This document shows, piece by piece, positions 7,957-17,064 of a stretch of DNA of 38,009 bases. Made by a program: the position numbers and the translations under genes. Origin of the DNA: Acidobacteriota bacterium (lineage in GTDB: Bacteria; Acidobacteriota; Vicinamibacteria; Vicinamibacterales; UBA2999). Every line of letters starts with the position of its first letter. Position 1 is the first letter of the stretch. The notes under the pieces were generated by a model. It had not been told where the DNA came from, did not search any database, and was given only the letters and a program-made list of their open reading frames with translations. The DNA lies in NCBI GenBank assembly GCA_016192845.1, contig JACPTI010000079.1, positions 1 to 38,009 of the forward strand. Reading direction: 5' to 3'.

Positions 7957-9810
7957 TCAGCTCGCCCGCCGGGCGGAGAGACCGGCGAGGGAGACCCGGC
8001 TTCGCTTCGAGCGGATGGTCCGTGGCCACCAATTGACGCGCGCCTTGCCGTCCATCACGTCACTGACGTGCAGCACGAAGGTGGCGGCCGTCCCGGTCAC
8101 GCCCTGCCGGTGAGGCACCTTGTAGAAGGGCCGGCGCAGCTCGGGATGCTCGGCGACGAAGGCTTTGATGTCGTCGAGCTTCTTGCCGGTCGACTCGAGC
8201 GCCTGTTTGAACTCCCCCTTGGCTTTGGCCTTGGCTTCGCCGAGCGCCATCTGCACGCGGCTGTGCGCGTTGATCTCGCCCTCGCCCGACGTCTCGATCG
8301 GCAGGAAGATCATGTCCTTGAAGTGGCTCATGACGGCCGACTGTACCCCGTCGGATTGTGACGAGGGCATGCAGCCGAACGGCTTCAGGCTGAGGACCAT
8401 GTGGCACTTCTTCGTCACGGTGTAGTAGATGTTCTTGGCCACCTCCATGTGACCTTCGCCGCCCTTGGCGAACACGTTGTAGTAGGGCGCGGCGAGCCGG
8501 GCGAGCTCGTCGAGCCTGACGAGCGGGTGGGCGAGGTCACCCACCTCCTGCACGACCCGCCGGTGCTGGTGCATGTAGAAGCGGCGGCCCAGATCGAACT
8601 GCAGGAGCTTCAACCGGAATGAGAGCTCGTCGGCGAGCCGCGCGTGGATCGCCCAGGCCGGTCGCTTCGGCGTCTTGAGCCCCTTGCGATCCGCAAAGGT
8701 TGCCGCGGCCAGCCACAGCATGTACATCGCCCACGTGCCGATGGGCTCGACCATCACCTGTGCGCCCTCCCGCTCGAGGAAGCTGAACATCCGAAAGTTT
8801 CCGTCACCCTCCGTCGTCTGTGCCCAGAACTCGCCCGTGACTTTCACGACCGGCTTCACGCGCAGGCGGTCGATTTCGATCGCTCCCAGCCGGTCGCGCA
8901 CGTCGTGCAGCGTATCGAGCGTCTGCTGCCCGTAGAGGTGATCCCAGACCTTCCCCAGCGAGTTGAGGACGTCCTTGAGCGCCTTCTTTCGCGCCAGCCG
9001 GCTCGCAATCCAGGCGGGCGTGCGCTGCAGGATCTCGAACTGCTGCCGCTCGCGGAGTCGGGTCGTCAGATAGTCCATGCATTCCTGCACGACACGGTCC
9101 GTCTCGCCTGCGTTGGCTTCGAAGGGTCGAATCTGGTAGGTGAGGTCGTTGAGCACGTCGCCGTAGTTCAACGCGTTGAAGGCGCCCATCCCGACGTCCA
9201 CGGTGAACTTGAGGCCGGGCTCTCCCGAGGCCGCCTTGATCCCGTCGGTCTGCTGGAAGAGCAGCACCCGGAAGCCATCGAAGCCCGCGTTCTGCACGGC
9301 GAGCCGATACTCCGATTCGTACATCCCGAAGCGGCACGGCCCGCAGGAACCGGCCGTGAAGAACACGTAGTTGTCGATGATGTGCTGCCGGCTCAGGCCC
9401 TGCACCTCCAGCGCCTGGAGGTACTTGATCAGGTGGCCGATCATGAAGTACGTGGGGTTGCACTGTCCGTTGTTGCCGTACTCCTTCCCCAACTGGAACG
9501 CGGGGACGTCCGGAACCGGCATCACGTCGACCTTGTAGCCGGCCGACTGAAACGCCGCTTTGATGAGCGCATCGTGTTTCCAGCTCAGGCCGCCGATAAG
9601 AATCGTCACGCGGTCCCGCTCGGCGGCGGTGAAGGGCCGTTCCGGCGGGCGCTGGAAATGCTGCGCGCGCTGCACCTGCGCCCGCGCCGAGGCCTCCAAT
9701 CTGGCGCGCTCGGCCTCCACCCGCTGCTTGATCTCTTCCTCGATCTGATGGCGCCAGCGAAGGTCCACTCGAGGGGCAGTCGAGTCGCTGACCGCGTGCG
9801 TTGCCCTCAT
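7957..9810 (-). CDS. 2-hydroxyacyl-CoA dehydratase-like protein (D-component family)
   Basis: A 617-residue member of the 2-hydroxyglutaryl-CoA dehydratase / benzoyl-CoA reductase component family (COG3581-like), the usual partner of the long double-ATPase activase. A charged coiled N-terminal segment (about 20-55) leads to the body. Conserved cluster-type Cys are at 117 (NNGQCNPTY), 156 and 159 (SCGPCRFGMYESEYR), with a later Cys pair in KCHMVLSLKPFGCMPS. The SCGPC...GMYESEYR block is the feature I rely on most. ATG 9810 is supported by AGGAGG five bases upstream. It is the first gene of a two-gene operon with the activase and diverges from the radical SAM gene. The likely role is ATP-driven, low-potential electron chemistry on an acyl-CoA or an unknown substrate; the substrate cannot be read from the sequence. 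Confidence 0.85.
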   Translation of the reverse strand: MRATHAVSDSTAPRVDLRWRHQIEEEIKQRVEAERARLEASARAQVQRAQHFQRPPERPFTAAERDRVTILIGGLSWKHDALIKAAFQSAGYKVDVMPVPDVPAFQLGKEYGNNGQCNPTYFMIGHLIKYLQALEVQGLSRQHIIDNYVFFTAGSCGPCRFGMYESEYRLAVQNAGFDGFRVLLFQQTDGIKAASGEPGLKFTVDVGMGAFNALNYGDVLNDLTYQIRPFEANAGETDRVVQECMDYLTTRLRERQQFEILQRTPAWIASRLARKKALKDVLNSLGKVWDHLYGQQTLDTLHDVRDRLGAIEIDRLRVKPVVKVTGEFWAQTTEGDGNFRMFSFLEREGAQVMVEPIGTWAMYMLWLAAATFADRKGLKTPKRPAWAIHARLADELSFRLKLLQFDLGRRFYMHQHRRVVQEVGDLAHPLVRLDELARLAAPYYNVFAKGGEGHMEVAKNIYYTVTKKCHMVLSLKPFGCMPSSQSDGVQSAVMSHFKDMIFLPIETSGEGEINAHSRVQMALGEAKAKAKGEFKQALESTGKKLDDIKAFVAEHPELRRPFYKVPHRQGVTGTAATFVLHVSDVMDGKARVNWWPRTIRSKRSRVSLAGLSARRAS

Positions 9811-10104
9811 GACAACCTCCTATTCCTATCTGGTGGTTCGTGACGATAAAGACCGGGGGCCAGGCGCCGATGGCGCAGCCCATAGTGGCATTAACGCCGG
9901 GAGAGCGCAGCGGGTTAGCCTCCGCAGCGAAAAAACCCGCAGTGTGCGTCCTTCGCGTCCCGGGCGGCTGCGCCTTCGCCGTTTCTTTGGCTGACCCTAC
10001 GTTACGCCGAGCTCATCCACCGCCGGAACTCATCGCGTGGGCCGCTAACCAGCGTCTCGCATTCTGCGTTATACGAGATGATCTGCAAAGAAAAGAGAGG
10101 TCTT
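9811..10104. other. Divergent intergenic region with promoters of both flanking units
   Basis: This 294-base gap separates the minus-strand dehydratase unit from the plus-strand radical SAM gene and must hold both promoters. I see an imperfect inverted repeat, GCGGGTT (9910-9916) with AACCCGC (9934-9940), next to a run of six A. I could not pick convincing -35/-10 pairs, and it matches no riboswitch class I know. Confidence 0.4.
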
Positions 10105-11418
10105 ATGTCGGTGTCGGCCCACGAAGTCCCTGATGCTGGCGGCTCCGTCCCCGTGTTCCGGCTGGATTTCCACCTCCACAAGTCCCTCATGGAGCCCCGG
10201 CCAACGCCCGGGATCCCTCCGCCGGCGTCGGGCCAGCCTCACCCGCTGCCCGAGCCCGTCTTTCCCCAGCATCCGGAGCTGCTTGGCGACGACCCGGAGT
10301 GGGAAGCGCACCACCGCGCCGCGCTCGACGGAGGCCGCCGGTGGGCCAGGGCGCAGATTCTTCGCACGATGCGCGGGTGGGCGGTGCCGTATGTCAAGTC
10401 GCGCCTCCTGCCCGGCGATTTTCACCCCATCGTGGCGTACCTGTTTACCGAGTGGAAGTGCAACGTCGACTGCCACTACTGCTGGGCGTTCAACAACAGC
10501 GTCAAAGGCATGAGCGAAGACATCGCGTGCCGCTCGATCGACTGGTTGCACGGGACGACGTGCCGCGTGCTGGCGCTGATGGGAGGCGAGCCGCTTCTCA
10601 GGCCCAAGTTTGCGCACAAGGTGATCGACTACGCCGCGAAGAAGGGCTTCTGGGTGTACCTCCCCACCAACGGGCGGTTGATGCGCCCCGACGTCATCGA
10701 TCGGCTCGCGGACGCCGGCGTGGCCACCGTCAACCTCGCCGTCGATTGCGTGGACCTGAAGCCCGGGCTGGCCAAGGCGCTGACGCCGATCCGGCCGTAC
10801 TTCGAGTACTTGATCAAGAAGCAGTATCGGTACGGCTACTCGGTGTTTCTCAACATGTGTATCACCCGCACGAACCTGGAGGATATCAAGCAGCTCACCG
10901 AGATTGCTCACGATCACGGCATCGCCACCGACTACCACATCGTCGAGTCGCCGATGACCGAGCAGACGCACTTCAAGCACCTGGACGAGAACAGCACGTT
11001 CCTGCGGCCCGAAGATTTCCCGAAGGTGGACGAGCTGCTGGAGTGGCTGATCGACAAACAACGGCAGGGATACAAGATGGTCAACTCGATCCAGCGCCTC
11101 GCGGAGATGAAGGCATTCATGCGGGGCGCGCTGACCGAGTGGAACTGCCGCGCGGGTCAGAACACCTTGATCATCCGCACCGACGGCACGCTCGCGCCGT
11201 GCTTCCCGCTCTATTCGGCGACGTACGACTGGGGCACCATCGAGAATCCCAAATTCGACGTCCACCAGCTCGACGAGATGAAGAAGTGCTGCCAGCCTCA
11301 CTGCTTCTCCACCCTCAACCACATCGTCGGTTTTTGTTACAACGATGCACGGGCCATCAAGTTTCTCCTCAGGCAGGCCGCGCACGGTTTCCGGAGGCTC
11401 GATGGCAACTTCGAGTGA
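10105..11418 (+). CDS. Radical SAM protein with SPASM-like C-terminal cysteines
   Basis: A 437-residue radical SAM enzyme. The cluster motif CNVDCHYC (CX3CX2C) has its Cys at 119, 123 and 126, followed by a GGEP-type SAM-binding block (MGGEPLL). The C-terminal quarter has a second set of Cys: NCRAG, DGTLAPC, KKCCQPHC and GFCYND. This resembles a SPASM/twitch region that binds auxiliary iron-sulfur clusters, as in MoaA/PqqE/anSME-type enzymes. The N-terminal 100 residues are Pro-rich and family-specific. I prefer ATG 10105, which has GAGAGG just upstream, over ATG 10078. It is divergent from the acyl-CoA dehydratase-like pair, so a shared pathway or maturation role is possible, though nothing in the sequence proves it. 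The substrate is unknown. Confidence 0.82.
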   Translation: MSVSAHEVPDAGGSVPVFRLDFHLHKSLMEPRPTPGIPPPASGQPHPLPEPVFPQHPELLGDDPEWEAHHRAALDGGRRWARAQILRTMRGWAVPYVKSRLLPGDFHPIVAYLFTEWKCNVDCHYCWAFNNSVKGMSEDIACRSIDWLHGTTCRVLALMGGEPLLRPKFAHKVIDYAAKKGFWVYLPTNGRLMRPDVIDRLADAGVATVNLAVDCVDLKPGLAKALTPIRPYFEYLIKKQYRYGYSVFLNMCITRTNLEDIKQLTEIAHDHGIATDYHIVESPMTEQTHFKHLDENSTFLRPEDFPKVDELLEWLIDKQRQGYKMVNSIQRLAEMKAFMRGALTEWNCRAGQNTLIIRTDGTLAPCFPLYSATYDWGTIENPKFDVHQLDEMKKCCQPHCFSTLNHIVGFCYNDARAIKFLLRQAAHGFRRLDGNFE

Positions 11419-11521
11419 CCGGTCCGGCGCGGTCACGTGCGGCACATCAGTCATGCGAAGACGCCGAGGCTTGGTCGCCGGCGGTTGCGTGCGCGCGCGT
11501 CACCTGGGCAGGAGGATGCGG

Positions 11522-12166
11522 ATGCAGTGGGGTCGGCTCGGTGTGTACGGCGTCCTCCTGGCCGTGCTGGCGGCTCCGGTGTCGGCAGCTCGGCAGGAGC
11601 TCGAGCCGGCCGCGCGGCATGTCCGGCGATTCGCTGAAGTGACCGGAGGGATCTACCGCGGCGGACACCCGGATCGTGCCGGTTTCGAATGGCTGAGGCA
11701 GAGCGGCATTCGAACGATCATCAGTCTCCGGACCGGAGACCACGGGGAAAGAGACCTGGTCGAGCAATTGGGGATGCGATACATCCACATCCCTGTCAGC
11801 CTGATGGCAGACCCGGTGCCGATTCCCCTCAATCCCTGGAAACGCGTGCCCCGGAAGGCCGTTCACGCGTTTCTCCGCGCGGCAATCGATCCGGGGAACC
11901 ATCCGGTGTTCGTGCACTGCCGCCTCGGCAAGGATCGAACCGGCGCTCTTGTCGCCTTCTACCGCATCGCGGCTCAGGGATGGGACGCCAGAAGGGCGTA
12001 TGAGGAAGCCCGCGACCGAGGTTTGAGCTGGTGGTACCGAGGCGTGAGGCGGCAGTTGCATGACTTCGCCGAACGCCGGCGCGTTGGCGCGGCCATCTTG
12101 GGGGGCGGCACATGCCGCTGCTCGCCGCCTAACCCAGCTGTCAGACTGCACGTTGTTCCCGAATAG
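11522..12166 (+). CDS. Periplasmic dual-specificity / tyrosine-type phosphatase
   Basis: A 214-residue phosphatase of the cysteine-based DSP family. The active-site P-loop is VHCRLGKDRTG: Cys133 is the nucleophile, Arg139 binds phosphate and Thr140 follows (HCx5R). Upstream is the family's GGIYRGGHPD entry segment and an IRTIISLR strand. The N-terminus (MQWGRLG, hydrophobic stretch to about residue 22, ending VSAARQ) is a Sec signal peptide, so the enzyme probably works in the periplasm; related bacterial proteins act on phosphoproteins or inositol phosphates. ATG 11522 is six bases after AGGAGG, while ATG 11516 abuts that site, which decides the start. The C-terminal tail is Arg- and Cys-rich and probably disordered. 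Confidence 0.82.
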   Translation: MQWGRLGVYGVLLAVLAAPVSAARQELEPAARHVRRFAEVTGGIYRGGHPDRAGFEWLRQSGIRTIISLRTGDHGERDLVEQLGMRYIHIPVSLMADPVPIPLNPWKRVPRKAVHAFLRAAIDPGNHPVFVHCRLGKDRTGALVAFYRIAAQGWDARRAYEEARDRGLSWWYRGVRRQLHDFAERRRVGAAILGGGTCRCSPPNPAVRLHVVPE

Positions 12167-12214
12167 AGGTCGTGTTGGTTGCGCGTCCCCGCTGCGGGTG
12201 TCGCGCGGGTGGAC

Positions 12215-15200
12215 ATGAACGAGGCTGATACCGGTGCTCTGACACGTCAATCCCTCATCACGCGGCTCCTGGCGCCCATCGTCGAATTTCGAGATGGCGA
12301 AACGGGGACGGCGCTCTTGATGTTCGCCTACTCGTTCCTGGCGATGACGGCGCACAACATCGTCAAACCGATCACCCGCTCGAAGTTCATCGAGGATCTC
12401 GGAGCCGACAACCTTCCCTACGTGTTGCTTGGCGCCGGCCTGTTCGTCGGTGTGGTCATGCAGCTCTACAGCCGGCTGGTCGGCCTGCTGCCACGCCGCT
12501 GGGTGATCCCGTGCACCGGGTGCGGGATGACGGTGTTGCTCATCGCCTTCTGGCTGCTGTTCCGGACTGACAGCCCACTGGTGTCGGTGGGGTTCTACCT
12601 GTACGGCTTGATCATCGGCATCCTGCTGATCAGTCAGTTCTGGACGCTGGCCAACGACCTCTACGATCCGCGTCAGGCCAAGCGGCTGTTCGGCTTCATC
12701 GGCGGTGGGGCCAGCCTGGGCGGCATGACCGGCGCCGGCTTGACCGCGTTGCTCGTCGACACCGTGGGGACGGAGAATCTCCTGCTCGGCAGCGCGACCG
12801 TGCTGGCGGCCTGCATGGCAGTGGTATCCACGATCGTCCGCAGAGAAAAGGTCTCGGCGTGCGCGGGGGCGATACCCGGCCGGGAGGAGCGCCTCACCGG
12901 GAAGCAAGCCATCCGGCTGCTGCGCGACTCGAGGCATTTGCAGGTCATCGCGCTCGTCATCGGCTGCGCCGTCGTCGGGGCGGCGATCATCGAGCAGCAG
13001 CTCAACATGGCGGCCGAGGCGTTCAGAGGAGGAGAAGGCACGGACGCTCTTACCGGCTTTCTGGCGCAGATCACGTTCTATCTGTCTGCCGCCGGCTTCC
13101 TCATCCAGGTTGGGCTCACGAGTCGTGTGCACCGCTTGCTCGGCATCGGGTTCGCGCTGCTGGTGCTGCCGGCGAGCCTCGGCACGACGGCGCTCGTGAT
13201 GCTGTTCAGCGCCGCGTTATGGGCGCCGGCCCTCGCGCGGATCCTGGACTCGTCGCTGCGCTACACGCTCGACAAGACCACGCGCGAAGTCCTGTTTCTG
13301 CCATTGCCTGCAGCACTGAAGTACCAGGCGAAGCCTTTCGTCGACGTCACCGTGGATCGATTTGCCAAAGGCATCGCCGCGGTGCTCTTGCTGGTGCTGA
13401 TCAAAGGCGCCGGGGTCACGTGGCAGCAACTCAGCTACGCGAGTGTGGTGATCACCGCCATCTGGGTGGCGACCGCCGTGCGCGCCCGCCGTGAATATCT
13501 GGCGGCCTTCCGCCGCAGCCTGGAGCGCCAGGAGATCGACGCCGCGACGCTCAGGCTGCCGGTGGCCGACCTCTCCACGATCGAAACGCTGGTGCAGGAA
13601 CTGGCGCACCCCGACGAGCGGCGGGTTCTCTACGCGATCGGGTTGCTGGATGCCCTGGAGAAGGGGCATCTCGTCACGCCGTTGCTGCTACGCCACGCGT
13701 CGGCCAAGGTGCGGGCGCGCGCGCTGCGAGCGCTCGAATCGGCCCGGCGCGACATCGGAGAACACTGGCTTGCCGGTGTCGAACCAATGCTCCGCGACGA
13801 GAACCCGGACGTGCGGGTTGCGGCGGTGCGGGCACTCGCCGCGATTCGGGGGGCACGGGCGGCCGACGTGATGCGGCCCTATCTCGACGACCGAGATCCG
13901 CGAGTGTCCGCGACGGCCGCGATGGCACTCGCGGAGAGCGAGCGTGCGGCGGATCGGCAAGACGCGGCATCGGTTCTGACGCGACTCGCGGCGGACTCGA
14001 GTAGTACGTCGGGGCGCAGAGAGGCCGCCGCAGCGCTGGGTGCGATTGGCGACCCGGGACTCCGGCACCTTCTTGTGCCCTTGATGTACGACTCGGAGGT
14101 GGAAGTCGCCGAAGAGGCGATCCGGAGCGTACAGCGAGCCGGCACGCGCGATCCACTGTTCCTGCCGGTGCTCATCTCGCTCCTGGGCCATCGCCTGCTG
14201 AAGCGCTGCGCTCGCGAGGTACTGGTCAGCTATGGCGAGGATGCCCTGGACACGCTCGCGTACGTTTTGCGGGATCCCGAGGAGCACATGTGGGTCCGGC
14301 GGCACATCCCCGCGACCCTTGCCCGGATCCCGTGCCAGAAGTCGATGGAGATTTTGATCGGCGCGCTGGGGGTGCGTGACGGCTTCTTGCGTTACAAGAT
14401 CGTCTCGGGCCTCGAGAGGCTGCGCCAGGAACACCCCGACCTCACGGTCGCACGGGAGCCGGTCGAGGCGCTGGCGCTCACGGAAGCGCAGCACTACTCG
14501 AAGTACGCCAATCTGTACGTCGCGCTGTGCGGCCACCACGGCGCGGGGTCCGAGGAGACGCTGCTGGCCCGTGCTCTCACCGAAAAGCTGCGGCGCACGC
14601 TGGACCGAACGTATCGCCTGTTGGGACTCATCTACCCGCAGAAGGATATGAGGGACGCGCGGTGGGCCATCGAGCATGGGTCCGCTCGGTTGCGGGCCGG
14701 AGCCATCGAGTACCTCGACAACCTGCTTTCGGGCGGACTGCGAAAGCACCTGATGCCGTTGTTTGAAGACGCACCGCTGGAGGACAAGGCGGGCCAGGGC
14801 CGGGCGCTGCCGGCACGGGCGGCCCACACCCCGGAAGGGAGCCTCGCCGAGCTGATGGCCGACGAAGATCCCGTCGTCGTGGCCGCTGCCAGACACGTGG
14901 TCGCCGTGCGGCGCTCGGCAGAAAAGGAGACGCCGCTGGCTGCGTCGACCGGTCGCGCAGGGCAGGGCACACTGGTGTCCGGCGAGCCCCTGCCCACCGT
15001 TGACGTGGTGGCTCGGCTGGGCAGGATTCCGCTGTTCGACTTCGTCTCGGTGGACGAGCTCTTTCGCATCGCAGGCGCTGGCCGTCAGGTGCATCGCCGG
15101 ATCGGAGAGGTGCTGTATCGGGAAGGTCAGGCGCACGACGTCGTGGAGTTTCTGCTCGAGGGGACGGTGCGGCTGGAGTGGTCCCGCGGCGAAGCCGTGG

Positions 15201-15877
15201 AGATCACCTCGCCTGCAGCGCTTGGCTTCGAGGAGGTCGTCGAGCCGTGCCCGATGCGACACACGGCCCAGACCGCCGAACCGGTCGTCACGCTGGCGCT
15301 GACAAGTGACGAGCTCTTCGCCATTCTTGCGGAAAACCCACAGTTGACGCAGGGGTTGTTCCGGATGCTCCTGGACAACCCAATCCTGACTGGTTGGCGA
15401 CGGGTGGTCCGGAGTGAGACCGCGCACCAGATCGCGAGGCTCTCGAACGGAGCGCCGACGCCGGTGGACGACGTGTTGCTGCTGCAGGAGATCCCCCTTT
15501 TCAGGCGCGCGAGCATCAGGCAGCTGATGGAGGTGACCACGATCGCGCGCCGGGTGCCGTTTGGACCAGGAGCCCCAACGTTCAGCGAGGGCGATGTCTC
15601 CGCCATCTGCATGCCGCTCTCCGGCAGACTGACGCTGTGCCAGCCTGAAGGTGGGGAAGCTGCGCTCGCGCGCCCCGGGGATATCTTCGGCATTTATGCA
15701 ACGCTCGTCGGCATTTCCGCCGGCTGCCGCGGAGAGGTGGTCGAACCTGGTGTCGCCCTTCGGATCGACCGTGACGATCTGTTCGACTTGCTGGCGGATC
15801 ACAGAGACCTGTTGCGCGGCCTCTTCAGCGTAATCTGCACGCGTCCCCTGCCGCAACCGCAGCCTGTTCCCGGATAA
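12215..15877 (+). CDS. NTT-type nucleotide transporter fused to HEAT repeats and two cNMP-binding-like domains
   Basis: A 1220-residue membrane protein. Residues 1 to about 420 form about 11-12 hydrophobic helices with an ATP/ADP-translocase (Npt/Tlc) look: KPITRSKFIEDLG after helix 1, and the long LDKTTREVLFLPLP and KYQAKPFVDV segments that are characteristic of this family. Residues about 430-900 are HEAT-like helical repeats (DENPDVRVAAVRALAAI, DRDPRVSATAAMALAE). Two cyclic-nucleotide-binding-like beta barrels follow (about 930-1060 and 1080-1215). Both lack a clean phosphate-binding cassette: the second has FGIY where FGE is usual, so ligand binding is doubtful. ATG 12215 is preferred because the Tlc-like sequence begins soon after; TTG 12179 and GTG 12209 are alternatives. 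Free-living bacteria carry such fusions, and transport substrate and direction are unknown. It starts 49 bases after the phosphatase, on the same strand. Confidence 0.82.
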   Translation: MNEADTGALTRQSLITRLLAPIVEFRDGETGTALLMFAYSFLAMTAHNIVKPITRSKFIEDLGADNLPYVLLGAGLFVGVVMQLYSRLVGLLPRRWVIPCTGCGMTVLLIAFWLLFRTDSPLVSVGFYLYGLIIGILLISQFWTLANDLYDPRQAKRLFGFIGGGASLGGMTGAGLTALLVDTVGTENLLLGSATVLAACMAVVSTIVRREKVSACAGAIPGREERLTGKQAIRLLRDSRHLQVIALVIGCAVVGAAIIEQQLNMAAEAFRGGEGTDALTGFLAQITFYLSAAGFLIQVGLTSRVHRLLGIGFALLVLPASLGTTALVMLFSAALWAPALARILDSSLRYTLDKTTREVLFLPLPAALKYQAKPFVDVTVDRFAKGIAAVLLLVLIKGAGVTWQQLSYASVVITAIWVATAVRARREYLAAFRRSLERQEIDAATLRLPVADLSTIETLVQELAHPDERRVLYAIGLLDALEKGHLVTPLLLRHASAKVRARALRALESARRDIGEHWLAGVEPMLRDENPDVRVAAVRALAAIRGARAADVMRPYLDDRDPRVSATAAMALAESERAADRQDAASVLTRLAADSSSTSGRREAAAALGAIGDPGLRHLLVPLMYDSEVEVAEEAIRSVQRAGTRDPLFLPVLISLLGHRLLKRCAREVLVSYGEDALDTLAYVLRDPEEHMWVRRHIPATLARIPCQKSMEILIGALGVRDGFLRYKIVSGLERLRQEHPDLTVAREPVEALALTEAQHYSKYANLYVALCGHHGAGSEETLLARALTEKLRRTLDRTYRLLGLIYPQKDMRDARWAIEHGSARLRAGAIEYLDNLLSGGLRKHLMPLFEDAPLEDKAGQGRALPARAAHTPEGSLAELMADEDPVVVAAARHVVAVRRSAEKETPLAASTGRAGQGTLVSGEPLPTVDVVARLGRIPLFDFVSVDELFRIAGAGRQVHRRIGEVLYREGQAHDVVEFLLEGTVRLEWSRGEAVEITSPAALGFEEVVEPCPMRHTAQTAEPVVTLALTSDELFAILAENPQLTQGLFRMLLDNPILTGWRRVVRSETAHQIARLSNGAPTPVDDVLLLQEIPLFRRASIRQLMEVTTIARRVPFGPGAPTFSEGDVSAICMPLSGRLTLCQPEGGEAALARPGDIFGIYATLVGISAGCRGEVVEPGVALRIDRDDLFDLLADHRDLLRGLFSVICTRPLPQPQPVPG

Positions 15878-16140
15878 ACGGCCTCAAAGGTCCCGGTACC
15901 GAGAGAACTTCGCCCTTTCCGGAGGGGAGGACAGGCGTGTCACCGGAAAGTGACGACCGGAAGAATCGCCCGTCGGCACCATCGGCCGGCCAGGTTCAGA
16001 TCGTGGGCAACGTGCGGGATTCGTGGGCGGCGCACCTGCATTCACCTGTGGCACGCACGCTGCAGAGCCGGGCAGACTGTCAGGCTGGCCGCAAGGCCCG
16101 ACCGTCTGTTCAGCGCCTCTCTCCGGGAGCAAGTACGACC

Positions 16141-16977
16141 ATGCACCACCGAGTAGCCGCGTGTTGTGTCGCCGCGTGGCTCACCTGCCCTGCAATGGCC
16201 CGAGCGCAGACGATGCCGATGCCTGCGGCTCCATCACCGGCAGCCCGCCAGGTTCCCACCGCCAGCGACACGTTTCCGGTGTTTCCCGCGGCGTCACTTT
16301 TTGATCCCGCTTGGCGGAAGCCTGCAGACACCGGATTCTGGCTTCCGTTCAAGGCTATTCCTGACGATTTCGTTCGGTTTCTCTCCCCCGACACGCTGAA
16401 GGTCCTCGGCCTCGGTGGCGCGGGGGCGCTCGCGGCGTACCAGTGGGACGCCGAGGGGCTCGGTGAATCGCAGGAGCACCTCCGTCCCAGCCTGTTCACC
16501 GCCGGCAATATCGGCGGCGGCTTCGTCGTGCAGGCCGGTACCAGCTTCGGCCTGTATTCGCTCGCCAAGCTGAGCGGCTCGCACGAGCTCGCCGCGGCCG
16601 GCGCTGACCTCGTGCGCGCCCAGGTGCTCGCGCAGGCGATCGTGCAGGCGGGCAAGTTCGCAACACATCGCCCTCGGCCCGACGCCAGCAACCACTACTC
16701 GTTGCCTTCCGGTCACACGGCGAGCGCTTTCGCGACGGCGACCGTCCTGCGGCAACACTTCGGGTGGAAGGCAGGCGTTCCCGCTTACAGTTTCGGCGCC
16801 TACGTCGCCGTGTCGCGCATGTCGGCGAACAAGCACCATCTGAGCGACGTGCTCCTCGGCGCCGCGATTGGGATCGCGGCCGGCCGCACTGTCACGGTTG
16901 GCGCCGGCAGGGCCCAGTTCGAGATGGGTGTGGCGCCCACGCTGGGCGGCGCCGCAATCACCTTCACAAAGCGCTAA
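16141..16977 (+). CDS. Exported PAP2-family phosphatase
   Basis: A 278-residue type 2 phosphatidic acid phosphatase / acid phosphatase. All three signature motifs are intact: KFATHRPRP (Lys172, Arg179, Pro180), PSGH (189-192) and SRMSANKHHLSD (Ser225, Arg226, His232, Asp236). His192 and His232 are the catalytic pair. A signal peptide (MHHRVAACCV... AMARAQ, about residues 1-23) supports ATG 16141. The frame is open to GTG 15937, which has a strong GGAGGGGAGGA site, but the extra 68 residues look non-coding and would bury the signal peptide. There are only short hydrophobic segments and a barrel-like C-terminus (VGAGRAQFEMGVAPTLGG), which suggests a periplasmic or outer-membrane-associated enzyme acting on lipid or isoprenoid phosphates. 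The upstream gap 15878-16140 shows nothing else. Confidence 0.88.
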   Translation: MHHRVAACCVAAWLTCPAMARAQTMPMPAAPSPAARQVPTASDTFPVFPAASLFDPAWRKPADTGFWLPFKAIPDDFVRFLSPDTLKVLGLGGAGALAAYQWDAEGLGESQEHLRPSLFTAGNIGGGFVVQAGTSFGLYSLAKLSGSHELAAAGADLVRAQVLAQAIVQAGKFATHRPRPDASNHYSLPSGHTASAFATATVLRQHFGWKAGVPAYSFGAYVAVSRMSANKHHLSDVLLGAAIGIAAGRTVTVGAGRAQFEMGVAPTLGGAAITFTKR

Positions 16978-17023
16978 ATTTAGATCGGCAAAGCGGCCAC
17001 GTCTCCGCCCCTGCAGCATGCGG

Positions 17024-17040
17024 CCGGCTGATCGAGCCGG
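17024..17040. terminator. Hairpin between convergent genes
   Basis: CCGGCT (17024-17029) pairs with AGCCGG (17035-17040) around the five-base loop GATCG, in the gap between the PAP2 gene and the convergent membrane-protein gene. There is no T run on either side, so it is only a candidate bidirectional terminator. Confidence 0.3.
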
Positions 17041-17064
17041 AAGGCAGGGCAGCCCCCGATAGCG

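Noticed and set aside
10105..11418. Hopanoid-type radical SAM (HpnH) as identity
   Set aside because: The N-terminus and the second Cys set do not match HpnH, so I left the enzyme unnamed.
15937..16140. N-terminal extension of the PAP2 protein from GTG 15937
   Set aside because: The ribosome site is strong, but the added residues look non-coding and would place the signal peptide at residue 69.
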